Below, piece by piece: positions 10,701 to 24,069 of a DNA stretch of 64,000 nt (the stretch's first letter is position 1; the number at the start of each line of letters is the position of its first letter). The notes under the pieces are model-generated. The model did no database searches. It had not been told where the DNA came from and saw only the letters and a list, made by a program, of their open reading frames with translations. The stretch is taken from contig NC_067205.1 of assembly GCF_026262505.1 (NCBI RefSeq), forward strand, positions 24,681,693 to 24,745,692, written 5' to 3'. Origin of the DNA: Trichomonas vaginalis G3. Lineage: Eukaryota; Parabasalia; Trichomonadida; Trichomonadidae. Both the position numbers and the translations under genes were made by a program.

Positions 10701-13700
10701 CTTGATGAAGAGAGGAAGCATCTTGATGAAGAGAGGAAGCACTTTGCTCAAGAGAGGAAGCATCTTGATCAAGAGAGGAAGTACTTTGAAGAAGAGACGA
10801 AGCATCTTGATGAAGAGAGGAAGTACTTTGAAGAAGAGAGGAAGCATCTTGATGAAGAGAGGAAGTACTTTGAAGAAGAGAGGAAGCACCTTGATGAAGA
10901 GAGGAAGCATCTTGATGAAGAGAGGAAGCACCTTGATGAAGAGAGGAAGTACTTTGAAGAAGAGAGGAAGCATCTTGATCAAGAGAGGAAGTACTTTGAA
11001 GAAGAGAGGAAGCACCTTGATGAAGAGAGGAAGCATCTTGATGAAGAGAGGAAGCATCTTGATGAAGAGAGGAAGTACTTTGAAGAAGAGAGGAAGCACC
11101 TTGATCAAGAGAGGAAGTACTTTGAAGAAGAGAGTAATCACTTTGTTGAAGAGAGGAAGCATCTTGATCAAGAGAGGAAGTACTTTGGAAGAGAGGAAGC
11201 ACTTGATCAAGAGAGGAAGCATCTTGATCAAGAGAGGAAGTACTTTGAAGAAGAGAGGAATCACTTTGAAGAAGAGAGGAAGCATCTTGATGAAGAGAGG
11301 AAGTACTTTGAAGAAGAGAGGAAGCATCTTGATCAAGAGAGGAAGTACTTTGAAGAGAGAGAAGCATTTGATGAAGAGAGGAAGCATCTTGATGAAGAGA
11401 GGAAGTACTTTGAAGAAGAGAGGAAGCACCTTGATGAAGAGAGGAAGCATCTTGATGAAGAGAGGAAGTACTTTGAAGAAGAGAGGAAGCATCTTGATGA
11501 AGAGAGGAAGTACTTTGAAGAAGAGAGGAAGCACTTGATGAAGAGAGGAAGCATCTTGATGAAGAGAGGAAGCACTTGATGAAGAGAGGAAGTACTTTGA
11601 AGAAGAGAGGAAGCATCTTGATCAAGAGAGGAAGTACTTTGAAGAAGAGAGGAATCACTTTGATTGAAGAGAGGAAGTACTTTGAAAGAGAGGAAGCATT
11701 TGTGAAGAGAGGAAGTACTTGAAGAGAGGAAGCATCTTGATCAAGAGAGGAAGTACTTTGAAGAAGAGAGGAAGCACTCTTGAAGAAGAGAGAGAAGCAT
11801 CTTGATGAAGAGAGGAAGTACTTTGAAGAAGAGAGGAAGCACTTGATGAAGAGAGGAAGTACTTGATGAAGAGAGGAAGTATTGAAGAGAGAGGAAGCAT
11901 CTTGATGAAGAGAGGAAGTACTTTGAAGAAGAGAGGACACTTTGAAGAGAGGAAGCACTTGATGAAGAGAGGAAGTACTTTGAAAGAAGAGAGGAAGCAT
12001 CTTGATGAAGAAGGAGGAAGTACTTTGAAGAAGAGAGGAAGCACCTTGATGAAGAGAGGAAGCATCTTGATGAAGAGAGGAAGTACTTTGTTGAAGAGAG
12101 GAAGCACCTTGATCAAGAGAGGAAGTACTTTGAAGAAGAGAGGAAGCATCTTGATCAAGAGAGGAAGTACTTTGAAGAAGAGAGGAAGCACTTGATCAGA
12201 GAGGAAGCATCTTGATGAAGAGAGGAAGTACTTTGAAGAAGAGAGGAAGCATCTTGATGAAGAGAGGAAGTACTTTGAAGAAGAGAGGAAGCATTTGATC
12301 AAGAGAGAGAAGTACTTTGAAGAAGAGAGGAAGCACTTGATGAAGAGAGGAAGTACTTTGAAGAGAGAGAATACTTGTTGAAGAGAGGAAGCATCTTGAT
12401 CAAGAGAGGAAGTACTTTGTTGAAGAGAGGAAGCACCTTGATCAAGAGAGGAAGCATCTTGATGAAGAGAGGAAGTACTTTGAAGAAGAGAGGAAGCTTT
12501 GAGAAGAGAGGAAGTACTTTGATGAAGAGAGGAAGCATCTTGATCAAGAGAGGAAGTACTTTGAAGAAGAGAGGAAGCACTTGATCAGAGAGGAAGTACT
12601 TTGAAGAAGAAGTACTTTGAAGAGAGGAAGCATCTTGATGAAGAGAGGAAGTACTTGTTGAAGAGAGGAAGCACCTTGATCAAGAGAGGAAGCATTGAAG
12701 AGAGGAAGCACTTGATGAAGAGAGGAAGTACTTTGAAGAAGAGAGGAAGCATCTTGATGAAGAGAGGAAGTACTTTGAAGAAGAGAGGAAGCACTTGATG
12801 AAGAGAGGAAGCATCTTGATGAAGAGAGGAAGTACTTTGAGAAGAGAGGAAGCATCTTGATGAAGAGAGGAAGTACTTTGAAGAAGAGAGGAAGCATCTT
12901 GATGAAGAGAGGAAGCATCTTGATGAAGAGAGGAAGCATTTGATCAAGAGAGGAAGCACTTTGATGAAGAGAGGAAGTACTTTGAAGAAGAGAGGAAGCA
13001 TCTTGATGAAGAGAGGAAGTACTTGAAGAAGAGAGGAAGCACTTGATGAAGAGAGGAAGCATCTTGATGAAGAGAGGAAGTACTTTGAAGAAGAGAGGAA
13101 GCATCTTGATGAAGAGAGGAAGCATCTTGATGAAGAGAGGAAGCACTTGATGAAGAGAGGAAGTACTTTGAAGAAGAGAGGAAGCACTTGATGAAGAGAG
13201 GAAGTACTTTGAAGAAGAGAGGAAGCATCTTGATAAGAGAGGAAGTACTTTGAAGAAGAGAGGAAGCATCTTGATCAAGAGAGGAAGTACTTTGAAGAAG
13301 AGAGGAAGCACTTGATGAAGAGAGGAAGCATCTTGATGAAGAGAGGAAGTACTTTGATGAAGAGAGGAAGCATCTTGATGAAGAGAGGAAGTACTTTGAT
13401 GAAGAGAGGAAGCATCTTGATGAAGAGAGGAAGTACTTTGAAGAAGAGAGGAAGCATCTTGATGAAGAGAGGAAGTACTTTGAGAAGAGAGGAAGCATCT
13501 TGATGAAGAGAGGAAGCATCTTGATCAAGAGAGGAAGTACTTTGAAGAAGAGAGGAAGCATCTTGATGAAGAGAGGAAGTACTTTGAAGAAGAGAGGAAG
13601 CATCTTGATCAAGAGAGGAAGTACTTTGAGAAGAGAGGAAGCACCTTGATCAAGAGAGGAAGCATCTTGATGAAGAGAGGAAGTACTTTGAAGAAGAGAG

Positions 13701-16700
13701 GAAGTACTTTGAAGAAGAGAGGAAGTACTTTGATGAAGAGAGGAAGCATCTTGATCAAGAGAGGAAGTACTTTGAAGAAGAGAGGAAGCACTTGATGAAG
13801 AGAGGAAGTACTTTGAAGAAGAGAGGAAGCACTTTGAAGAGAGGAAGCATCTTGATGAAGAGAGGAAGCATCTTGATCAAGAGAGGAAGCACTTGATGAA
13901 GAGAGGAAGCATCTTGATGAAGAGAGGAAGTACTTTGAAGAAGAGAGGAAGCATCTTGATGAAGAGAGGAAGCATCTTGATGAAGAGAGGAAGCACTTGA
14001 TAAGAGAGGAAGCATTTGATGAAGAGAGGAAGTACTTTGAAGAAGAGAGGAAGCATCTTGATGAAGAGAGGAAGTACTTTGAAGAAGAGAGGAAGCATCT
14101 TGATGAAGAGAGGAAGTACTTTGAAGAAGAGAGGAAGTACTTTGAAGAAGAGAGGAAGCACTTTGATGAAGAGAGGAAGTACTTTGAAGAAGAGAGGAAG
14201 TACTTTGATGAAGAGAGGAAGCATCTTGATAAGAGAGGAAGTACTTGAAGAAGAGGAAGCACTTGATGAAGAGAGGAAGTACTTTGAGAAGAGAGGAAGC
14301 ACTTGAAGAAGAGAGGAAGCATTGATGAAGAGAGGAAGTACTTTGAAGAAGAGAGGAAGCACTTGATGAAGAGAGGAAGCATCTTGATGAAGAGAGGAAG
14401 TACTTTGAAGAAGAGAGGAAGCATCTTGATGAAGAGAGGAAGTACTTTGAAGAAGAGAGGAAGCATCTTGATGAAGAGAGGAAGTACTTTGAAGAAGAGA
14501 GGAAGCACTTGATAAGAGAGGAAGCATCTTGATGAAGAGAGGAAGTACTTTGAAGAAGAGAGGAAGCATCTTGAAAGAGAGGAAGTACTTTGAAGAAGAG
14601 AGGAAGCATCTTGATGAAGAGAGGAAGCATCTTGATGAAGAGAGGAAGTACTTTGAGAAGAGAGGAAGCATCTTGATGAAGAGAGGAAGTACTTTGAAGA
14701 AGAGAGGAAGCATCTTGATGAAGAGAGGAAGCATCTTGATAAGAGAGGAAGCATCTTGATGAAGAGAGGAAGCATTTGATGAAGAGAGGAAGTACTTTGA
14801 AGAAGAGAGGAAGCATCTTGATGAAGAGAGGAAGTACTTTGAAGAAGAGAGGAAGCATCTTGATGAAGAGAGGAAGCATCTTGATGAAGAGAGGAAGTAC
14901 TTTGAAGAAGAGAGGAAGCACCTTGATGAAGAGAGGAAGTACTTTGAGAAGAGAGGAATACTTTGATGAAGAGAGGAAGCATCTTGATGAAGAGGAAGTA
15001 CTTTGAAGAAGAGAGGAAGCACTTGATCAAGAGAGGAAGCATCTTGATGAAGAGAGGAAGTACTTTGAGAAGAGAGGAAGCATCTTGAGAAGAGAGGAAG
15101 TACTTTGATGAAGAGAGGAAGCATCTTGATGAAGAGAGGAAGCACTTGATCAAGAGAGGAAGTACTTGAAGAAGAGAGGAAGTACTTTGAGAAGAGAGGA
15201 AGCATCTTGATGAAGAGAGGAAGTACTTTGAAGAAGAGAGGAAGCACTTGATGAAGAGAGGAAGCATCTTGATGAAGAGAGGAAGTACTTTGAAGAAGAG
15301 AGGAAGCATCTTGATGAAGAGAGGAAGTACTTTGAAGAAGAGAGGAAGCATCTTGATGAAGAGAGGAAGCATCTTGATGAAGAAGGAAGCATCTTGATGA
15401 AGAGAGGAAGCATCTTGATGAAGAGAGGAAGTACTTTGAAGAAGAGAGGAAGCATCTTGATGAAGAGAGGAAGCATCTTGATGAAGAGAGGAAGTACTTT
15501 GAAGAAGAGAGGAAGCATCTTGATGAAGAGAGGAAGCATCTTGATGAAGAGAGGAAGCACTTGATGAAGAGAGGAAGCATCTTGATAGAGAGGAAGCATC
15601 TTGATGAAGAGAGGAAGCTTTGAAGAAGAGAGGAAGCATCTTGATGAAGAGAGGAAGCATCTTGATGAAGAGAGGAAGTACTTTGAAGAAGAGAGGAAGC
15701 ATCTTGATGAAGAGAGGAAGCATCTTGATGAAGAGAGGAAGCACTTGATGAAGAGAGGAAGCTTTGAGAAGAGAAGCACTTTGATGAAGAGAGGAAGTAC
15801 TTTGAAGAAGAGAGGAAGCATCTTTAAGAGAGGAAGTACTTTGAAGAAGAGAGGAAGCATCTTGATGAAGAGAGGAAGTACTTTGAAGAAGAGAGGAAGC
15901 ACTTTGATGAAGAGAGGAAGCACTTGATGAAGAGAGGAAGTACTTTGAAGAAGAGAGGAAGCATCTTGATGAAGAGAGGAAGCATCTTGATGAAGAGAGG
16001 AAGCACTTGATGAAGAGAGGAAGCACTTGATGAAGAGAGGAAGTACTTTGAGAAGAGAGGAAGCACTTTGAGAAGAGAGGAAGTACTTTGATGAAGAGAG
16101 GAAGCATCTTGATAAGAGAGGAAGTACTTGAAGAAGAGAGGAAGCACTTGATGAAGAGAGGAAGTACTTTGAAGAAGAGAGGAAGCACTTTGATGAAGAG
16201 AGGAAGCATCTTGATGAAGAGAGGAAGTACTTGTTGAAGAGAGGAAGCACTTGATGAAGAGAGGAAGCATCTTGATGAAGAGAGGAAGTACTTTGAAGAA
16301 GAGAGGAAGCACTTGATGAAGAGAGGAAGCATTGATGAAGAGAGGAAGTACTTTGATGAAGAGAGGAAGCACTTGATGAAGAGAGGAAGCATCTTGATGA
16401 AGAGAGGAAGTACTTTGAAGAAGAGAGGAAGCATCTTGATGAAGAGAGGAAGCATCTTGATGAAGAGAGGAAGCACTTGATGAAGAGAGGAAGCATCTTG
16501 ATCAAGAGAGGAAGTACTTTGAAGAGAGGAAGCATCTTGATGAAGAGAGGAAGTACTTTGAAGAAGAGAGGAAGCATCTTGATGAAGAGAGGAAGTACTT
16601 TGAAGAAGAGAGGAAGCACTTGATGAAGAGAGGAAGCATCTTGATGAAGAGAGGAAGCATCTTGATGAAGAGAGGAAGTACTTTGAAGAAGAGAGGAAGC

Positions 16701-19700
16701 ATCTTGATGAAGAGAGGAAGTACTTTGAAGAAGAGAGGAAGCACTTGATGAAGAGAGGAAGCATCTTGATGAAGAGAGGAAGCATCTTGATGAAGAGAGG
16801 AAGTACTTTGAAGAGAGAGGAAGCACTTGATGAAGAGAGGAAGTACTTTGAAGAGAGGAAGCACTTGTTGAAGAGAGGAAGCATCTTGATGAAGAGAGGA
16901 AGTACTTTGTTGAAGAGAGGAAGCACTTGATCAAGAGAGGAAGCATCTTGATCAAGAGAGGAAGTACTTTGAAGAAGAGAGGAAGCACTTTGAAGAAGAG
17001 AGGAAGCATCTTGATGAAGAGAGGAAGTACTTTGAAGAAGAGAGGAAGCACTTGATCAAGAGAGGAAGTACTTTGAAGAAGAGAGGAAGCACTTGATGAA
17101 GAGAGGAAGCATCTTGATGAAGAGAGGAAAGTACTTGAAGAAGAGAGGAAGCACTTGATGAAGAGAGGAAGCACTTGATGAAGAGAGGAAGTACTTTGAG
17201 AAGAGAGGAAGCATCTTGATGAAGAGAGGAAGTACTTTGAAGAAGAGAGGAAGCACTTGATGAAGAGAGGAAGCATCTTGATGAAGAGAGGAAGCACTTG
17301 ATGAAGAGAGGAAGTACTTTGAGAAGAGAGGAAGCATCTTGATGAAGAGAGGAAGTACTTTGAAGAAGAGAGGAAACTTTGATGAAGAGAGGAAGCATCT
17401 TGATGAAGAGAGGAAGTACTTTGTTGAAGAGAGGAAGCACTTGATGAAGAGAGGAAGCATCTTGATGAAGAGAGGAAGTACTTTGAAGAAGAGAGGAAGC
17501 ACTTGATGAAGAGAGGAAGCATCTTGATGAAGAGAGGAAGTACTTTGAAGAAGAGAGGAAGCACTTGATGAAGAGAGGAAGCATCTTGATGAAGAGAGGA
17601 AGTACTTTGAAGAAGAGAGGAAGCATCTTGATGAAGAGAGGAAGCATCTTGATGAAGAGAGGAAGCACTTGAAGAGAGGAAGCATCTTGATGAAGAGAGG
17701 AAGTACTTTGAAGAAGAGAGGAAGCATCTTGATGAAGAGAGGAAGTACTTTGAAGAAGAGAGAAGCACTTGATGAAGAGAGGAAGCATCTTGATGAAGAG
17801 AGGAAGTACTTTGATGAAGAGAGGAAGCACTTGATAAGAGAGGAAGTACTTTGAAGAAGAGAGGAAGCATCTTGATGAAGAGAGGAAGTACTTTGAAGAA
17901 GAGAGGAAGTACTTGTTGAAGAGAGGAAGCATCTTGATGAAGAGAGGAAGCACTTGATGAAGAGAGGAAGTACTTTGAGAAGAGAGGAAGTACTTTGAGA
18001 AGAGAGGAAGCATCTTGATGAAGAGAGGAAGTACTTTGAAGAAGAGAGGAAGCACTTGATGAAGAGAGGAAGTACTTTGAAGAAGAGAGGAAGCATCTTG
18101 ATCAAGAGAGGAAGTACTTTGAAGAAGAGAGGAAGCACCTTGATGAAGAGAGGAAGCATCTTGATGAAGAGAGGAAGCATCTTGATGAAGAGAGGAAGTA
18201 CTTGAAGAAGAGAGGAAGCATCTTGATGAAGAGAGGAAGTACTTGAAGAAGAGAGGAAGCATCTTGATGAAGAGAGGAAGTACTTTGAAAAGAGAGGAAG
18301 CATCTTGATGAAGAGAGGAAGTACTTTGAGAAGAGAGGAAGCATCTTGATGAAGAGAGGAAGCATCTTGATGAAGAGAGGAAGTACTTTGAAGAGAGGAA
18401 GCACTTGATAGAGAGGAAGTACTTTGAAGAAGAGAGGAAGCATCTTGATGAAGAGAGGAAGCATCTTGATGAAGAGAGGAAGTACTTGATGAAGAGAGGA
18501 AGCATCTTGATGAAGAGAGGAAGCACTTGATCAAGAGAGGAAGTACTTTGAGAAGAGAGGAAGTACTTTGAAGAAGAGAGGAAGCATCTTGATGAAGAGA
18601 GGAAGTACTTTGAAGAAGAGAGGAAGCACTTGATGAAGAGAGGAAGCATCTTGATGAAGAGAGGAAGTACTTTGAGAAGAGAGGAAGCATCTTGATGAAG
18701 AGAGGAAGTACTTTGATGAAGAGAGGAAGCACTTGATGAAGAGAGGAAGTACTTTGAAGAAGAGAGGAAGCATCTTGATGAAGAGAGGAAGCATCTTGAT
18801 GAAGAGAGGAAGCACCTTGATGAAGAGAGGAAGCTTTGATGAAGAGAGGAAGTACTTTGAAGAAGAGAGGAAGCATCTTGATGAAGAGAGGAAGTACTTT
18901 GATGAAGAGAGGAAGCATCTTGATGAGAGGAAGTACTTTGAGAAGAGAGGAAGCACTTGAAAGAGAGGAAGTACTTTGAAGAAGAGAGGAAGCACTTGAT
19001 GAAGAGAGGAAGCATCTTGATGAAGAGAGGAAGTACTTGTTGAAGAGAGGAAGCACTTTGATGAAGAGAGGAAGCATCTTGATGAAGAGAGGAAGTACTT
19101 TGAAGAAGAGAGGAAGCACTTGATGAAGAGAGGAAGCATCTTGATGAAGAGAGGAAGTACTTTGAAGAAGAGAGGAAGCACCTTGATGAAGAGAGGAAGC
19201 ATCTTGATGAAGAGAGGAAGTACTTTGAAGAAGAGAGGAAGCATCTTGATGAAGAGAGGAAGCATCTTGATGAAGAGAGGAAGCACTTTGAAGAGAGGAA
19301 GCATCTTGATGAAGAGAGGAAGTACTTTGAGAAGAGAGGAAGCATCTTGATGAAGAGAGGAAGTACTTTGAAGAAGAGAGGAAGCATCTTGATGAAGAGA
19401 GGAATACTTTGAGAAGAGAGGAAGCACTTGATGAAGAGAGGAAGCATCTTGATGAAGAGAGGAAGCACTTGATGAAGAGAGGAAGTACTTTGAAGAAGAG
19501 AGGAAGCATCTTGATCAAGAGAGGAAGTACTTTGAAGAAGAGAGGAAGCACTTGATGAAGAGAGGAAGCATCTTGATGAAGAGAGGAAGCATCTTGATGA
19601 AGAGAGGAAGTACTTTGAAGAAGAGAGGAAGCATCTTGATCAAGAGAGGAAGTACTTGAAGAAGAGAGGAACACTTTGATGAAGAGAGGAAGCATCTTGA

Positions 19701-22700
19701 TGAAGAGAGGAAGTACTTTGAAGAGAGGAAGCACTTGATAGAGAGGAAGCATCTTGATCAAGAGAGGAAGTACTTGAGAAGAGAGGAATACTTTGAGAGA
19801 GAGGAAGCATCTTGATGAAGAGAGGAAGTACTTTGAAGAAGAGAGGAAGCATCTTGATGAAGAGAGGAAGTACTTTGAAGAAGAGAGGAAGCACTTGATG
19901 AAGAGAGGAAGCATCTTGATGAAGAGAGGAAGTACTTTGATGAAGAGAGGAAGCACTTGATGAAGAGAGGAAGCATCTTGATGAAGAGAGGAAGTACTTT
20001 GAAGAAGAGAGGAAGCATCTTGATGAAGAGAGGAAGTACTTTGAAGAAGAGAGGAAGCACTTGATGAAGAGAGGAAGCATCTTGATGAAGAGAGGAAGCA
20101 CTTGATGAAGAGAGGAAGTACTTTGAAGAAGAGAGGAAGCATCTTGATAAGAGAGGAAGTACTTTGAAGAAGAGAGGAAGCACTTGTTGAAGAAGAGGAA
20201 GCATCTTGATGAAGAGAGGAAGTACTTTGTTGAAGAGAGGAAGCACTTGATGAAGAGAGGAAGCATCTTGATGAAGAGAGGAAGTACTTTGAAGAAGAGA
20301 GGAAGCACTTTGAGAAGAGAGGAAGCATCTTGATGAAGAGAGGAAGTACTTTGAAGAAGAGAGGAAGCACTTTGATGAAGAGAGGAAGCATCTTGATGAA
20401 GAGAGGAAGTACTTTGAAGAAGAGAGGAAGCACTTGATGAAGAGAGGAAGCATCTTGATGAAGAGAGGAAGCACTTGTTGAAGAGAGGAAGCATCTTGAT
20501 GAAGAGAGGAAGTACTTTGAGAAGAGAGGAAGCATCTTGATGAAGAGAGGAAGTACTTTGAAGAAGAGAGGAAGCACTTGATGAAGAGAGGAAGCATCTT
20601 GATGAAGAGAGGAAGTACTTGTTGAAGAGAGGAAGCATCTTGATGAAGAGAGGAAGTACTTTGAAGAAGAGAGAAGCATCTTGATGAAGAGAGGAAGTAC
20701 TTTGAAGAAGAGAGGAAGCACCTTGATGAAGAGAGGAAGCATCTTTGATGAAGAGAGGAAGTACTTTGAAGAAGAGAGAAGCATCTTGATGAAGAGAGGA
20801 AGTACTTTGAAGAAGAGAGGAAGCATCTTGATGAAGAGAGGAAGTACTTTGAATGAAGAGAGGAAGCACTTGATGAAGAGAGGAAGTACTTTGAAGAAGA
20901 GAGGAAGCACTTGATGAAGAGAGGAAGCATCTTGATGAAGAGAGGAAGTACTTTGATGAAGAGAGGAAGCACCTTGATCAAGAGAGGAAGCATCTTGATG
21001 AAGAGAGGAAGTACTTTGAAGAAGAGAGGAAGCACTTGAATGAAGAGAGGAAGTACTTGATGAAGAGAGGAAGCATCTTGATAAGAGAGGAAGTACTTGA
21101 AGAAGAGAGGAAGCACCTTGATAAGAGAGGAAGTACTTTGAGAAGAGAGGAAGCACTTTGATGAAGAGAGGAAGCATCTTGATGAAGAGAGGAAGTACTT
21201 TGTTGAAGAGAGGAAGCACCTTGATGAAGAGAGGAAGCATCTTGATGAAGAGAGGAAGCACTTGATGAAGAGAGGAAGTACTTGAAGAAGAGAGGAAGCA
21301 TCTTGATGAAGAGAGGAAGTACTTTGAAGAAGAGAGGAAGCACTTGATGAAGAGAGGAAGCATCTTGATGAAGAGAGGAAGTACTTTGAAGAAGAGAGGA
21401 AGCATCTTGATGAAGAGAGGAAGTATTTGAAGAAGAGAGGAAGCATTTGATGAAGAGAGGAAGCATCTTGATGAAGAGAGGAAGCATCTTGATGAAGAGA
21501 GGAAGCACTTGATGAAGAGAGGAAGTACTTTGAGAAGAGAGGAAGCATCTTGAGAAGAGAGGAAGTACTTTGAAGAAGAGAGAAGTCTTGATAAGAAGAG
21601 GAGCATCTTGATGAAGAGAGGAAGTACTTTGAAGAAGAGAGGAAGCATCTTGATGAAGAGAGGAAGCATCTTGATGAAGAGAGGAAGCACTTGATGAAGA
21701 GAGGAAGTACTTTGAGAAGAGAGGAATCACTTTGTTGAAGAGAGGAAGTACTTGAAGAAGAGAGGAAGCATCTTGATCAAGAGAGGAAGTACTTTGAAGA
21801 AGAGAGGAAGCATCTTGATGAAGAGAGGAAGTACTTTGAAGAAGAGAGGAAGCACCTTGATGAAGAGAGGAAGCATCTTGATGAAGAGAGGAAGTACTTG
21901 AAGAAGAGAGGAAGCATCTTGATGAAGAGAGGAAGTACTTTGATGAAGAGAGGAAGCATCTTGATGAAGAGAGGAAGTACTTGAAGAAGAGAGGAAGCAT
22001 CTTGATGAAGAGAGGAAGTACTTTGAAGAGAGGAAGCATCTTGATGAAGAGAGGAAGCATCTTGATGAAGAGAGGAAGTACTTTGAAGAAGAGAGGAAGC
22101 ATCTTGATGAAGAGAGGAAGTACTTTGAAGAAGAGAGGAAGCATCTTGATGAAGAGAGGAAGTACTTTGAAGAAGAGAGGAAGCACTTGATTGAAGAGAG
22201 GAAGCATCTTGATGAAGAGAGGAAGTACTTTGAAGAAGAGAGGAAGCTTTGAGAAGAGAGGAAGTACTTTGATGAAGAGAGGAAGCATCTTGATCATGAA
22301 GGAAGTACTTTGAGAAGAGAGGAAGCACCTTGATCAAGAGAGGAAGTACTTTGAAGAAGAGAGGAAGCACTTGTTGAAGAGAGGAAGCATCTTGATGAAG
22401 AGAGGAAGTACTTTTGTGAAGAGAGGAAGCACTTGATGAAGAGAGGAAGCATCTTGATGAAGAGAGGAAGCACTTGATGAAGAGAGGAAGCATCTTGATG
22501 AAGAGAGGAAGTACTTTGTTGAAGAGAGGAAGCACTTGTGAAGAGAGAAGCATCTTGATAGAGAGGAAGCATCTTGATCAAGAGAGGAAGCACTTGATGA
22601 AGAGAGGAAGTACTTTGAGAAGAGAGGAAGCACTTGATGAAGAGAGGAAGTACTTTGAGAAGAGAGGAAGCATCTTGATGAAGAGAGGAAGTACTTTGAA

Positions 22701-24044
22701 GAAGAGAGGAAGCTTTGAGAAGAGAGGAAGCACTTGATGAAGAGAGGAAGTACTTTGAAGAGAGAGGAAGCACTTTGATGAAGAGAGGAAGCATCTTGAT
22801 GAAGAGAGGAAGTACTTTGATGAAGAGAGGAAGCACCTTGATCAAGAGAGGAAGTACTTTGAAGAGAAGAGGAAGTACTTGAAGAAGAGAGGAAGCACTT
22901 TTGAAGAGAGGAAGTACTTTGAGAAGAGAGGAAGCACTTTGATGAAGAGAGGAAGCATCTTGATGAAAGAGAGGAAGTACTTTGAAGAAGAGAGGAAGCA
23001 TCTTGATGAAGAGAGGAAGTACTTTGATGAAGAGAGGAAGCACTTGAAGAGAGGAAGCATCTTGATCAAGAGAGGAAGTACTTTGAAGAGAGAAGCATCT
23101 TGATGAAGAGAGGAAGCACCTTGATGAAGAGAGGAAGTACTTTGAGAAGAGAGGAATACTTTGATGAAGAGAGGAAGCATCTTGAATGAAGAGGAAGCAC
23201 TTGAGAAGAGAGGAAGCACCTTGATGAAGAGAGGAAGTACTTTGAAGAAGAGAGGAATCACTTTGATGAAGAGAGGAAACTTGATGAAGAGAGGAAGTCT
23301 TTGAGAAGAGAGGAAGCACCTTGATGAAGAGAGGAAGCATCTTGATGAAGAGAGGAAGTACTTTGAAGAAGAGAGGAAGCATCTTGATGAAGAGAGAAGC
23401 ATCTTGATGAAGAGAGGAAGCACCTTGATGAAGAGAGGAAGCATCTTGATCAAGAGAGGAAGTACTTTTGAGAAGAGAAGCATCTTGATGAAGAGAGGAA
23501 GTACTTTGAAGAAGAGAGGAAGCATCTTGATGAAGAGAGGAAGTACTTTGAAGAAGAGAGGAAGCACTTGATGAAGAGAGGAAGCATCTTGATGAAGGAG
23601 GAGCACTTTGATGAAGAGAGGAAGCATTTGAAAGAGAGGAAGCATCTTGATCAAGAGAGGAAGCATTGAGAAGAGAGGAAGTACTTTGAAGAAGAGAGGA
23701 AGCATCTTGATGAAGAGAGGAAGACTTTTGAGAAGAGAGGAAGCACTTTGATGAAGAGAGGAAGTACTTTGAAAGAGAGGAAGCATCTTGATCAAGAGAG
23801 GAAGTACTTTGAAGAGAGGAAGCACCTTGTTGAAGAGGAAGCATCTTGATGAAGAGAGGAAGCATCTTGATGAAGAGAGAAGTACTTGAAGAAGAGAGGA
23901 AGCATCTTGATCAAGAGAGGAAGTACTTTTGAAAGAGAGTAATCACTTTGTTGAAGAGAGGAAGCATCTTGATCAAGAGAGGAAGTACTTTGTTGAAGAG
24001 AGGAAGCACCTTGACAAGAGAGGAACATCTTGATCAAGAAGGAA
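7716..24044. repeat. 16.3-kb array of a 21-bp repeat
   Basis: About 780 head-to-tail units of 21 bp. Each has the constant part GAAGAGAGGAAG plus a 9-base variable part, mainly TACTTTGAA, CATCTTGAT, CACCTTGAT/C or (N)AATCACTTTGTT-like. The + strand is purine-rich. In one + frame every unit reads E-E-R-K-(Y/H)-(F/L)-(E/D), in another K-R-G-S-(T/I)-L-(K/M/I). All three minus frames are also open, so the long open frames here are not evidence of genes. Units are exactly 21 bp until about 11.18 kb. After that, one-base losses are frequent. The array ends at an N gap. Confidence 0.98.
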
Positions 24045-24069
24045 NNNNNNNNNNNNNNNNNNNNNNNNN
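24045..24069. other. Assembly gap (25 N)
   Basis: Twenty-five N bases end the satellite array. The second gap in the window has the same length, so this looks like a fixed placeholder, not a measured distance. The true array length and what follows it are unknown. Confidence 0.99.

Noticed and set aside
7635-24037. Very long open frames on both strands through the array (up to about 1576 codons, Ser-rich, Leu/Phe-rich or Lys/Arg-rich).
   Set aside because: The 21-bp unit lacks stops in five of six frames, so length means nothing here. No start context or domain supports any of them as a gene.
7716-24044. CRISPR-like or direct-repeat/spacer array.
   Set aside because: Units are contiguous 21-bp repeats with no unique spacers, in a eukaryotic context.
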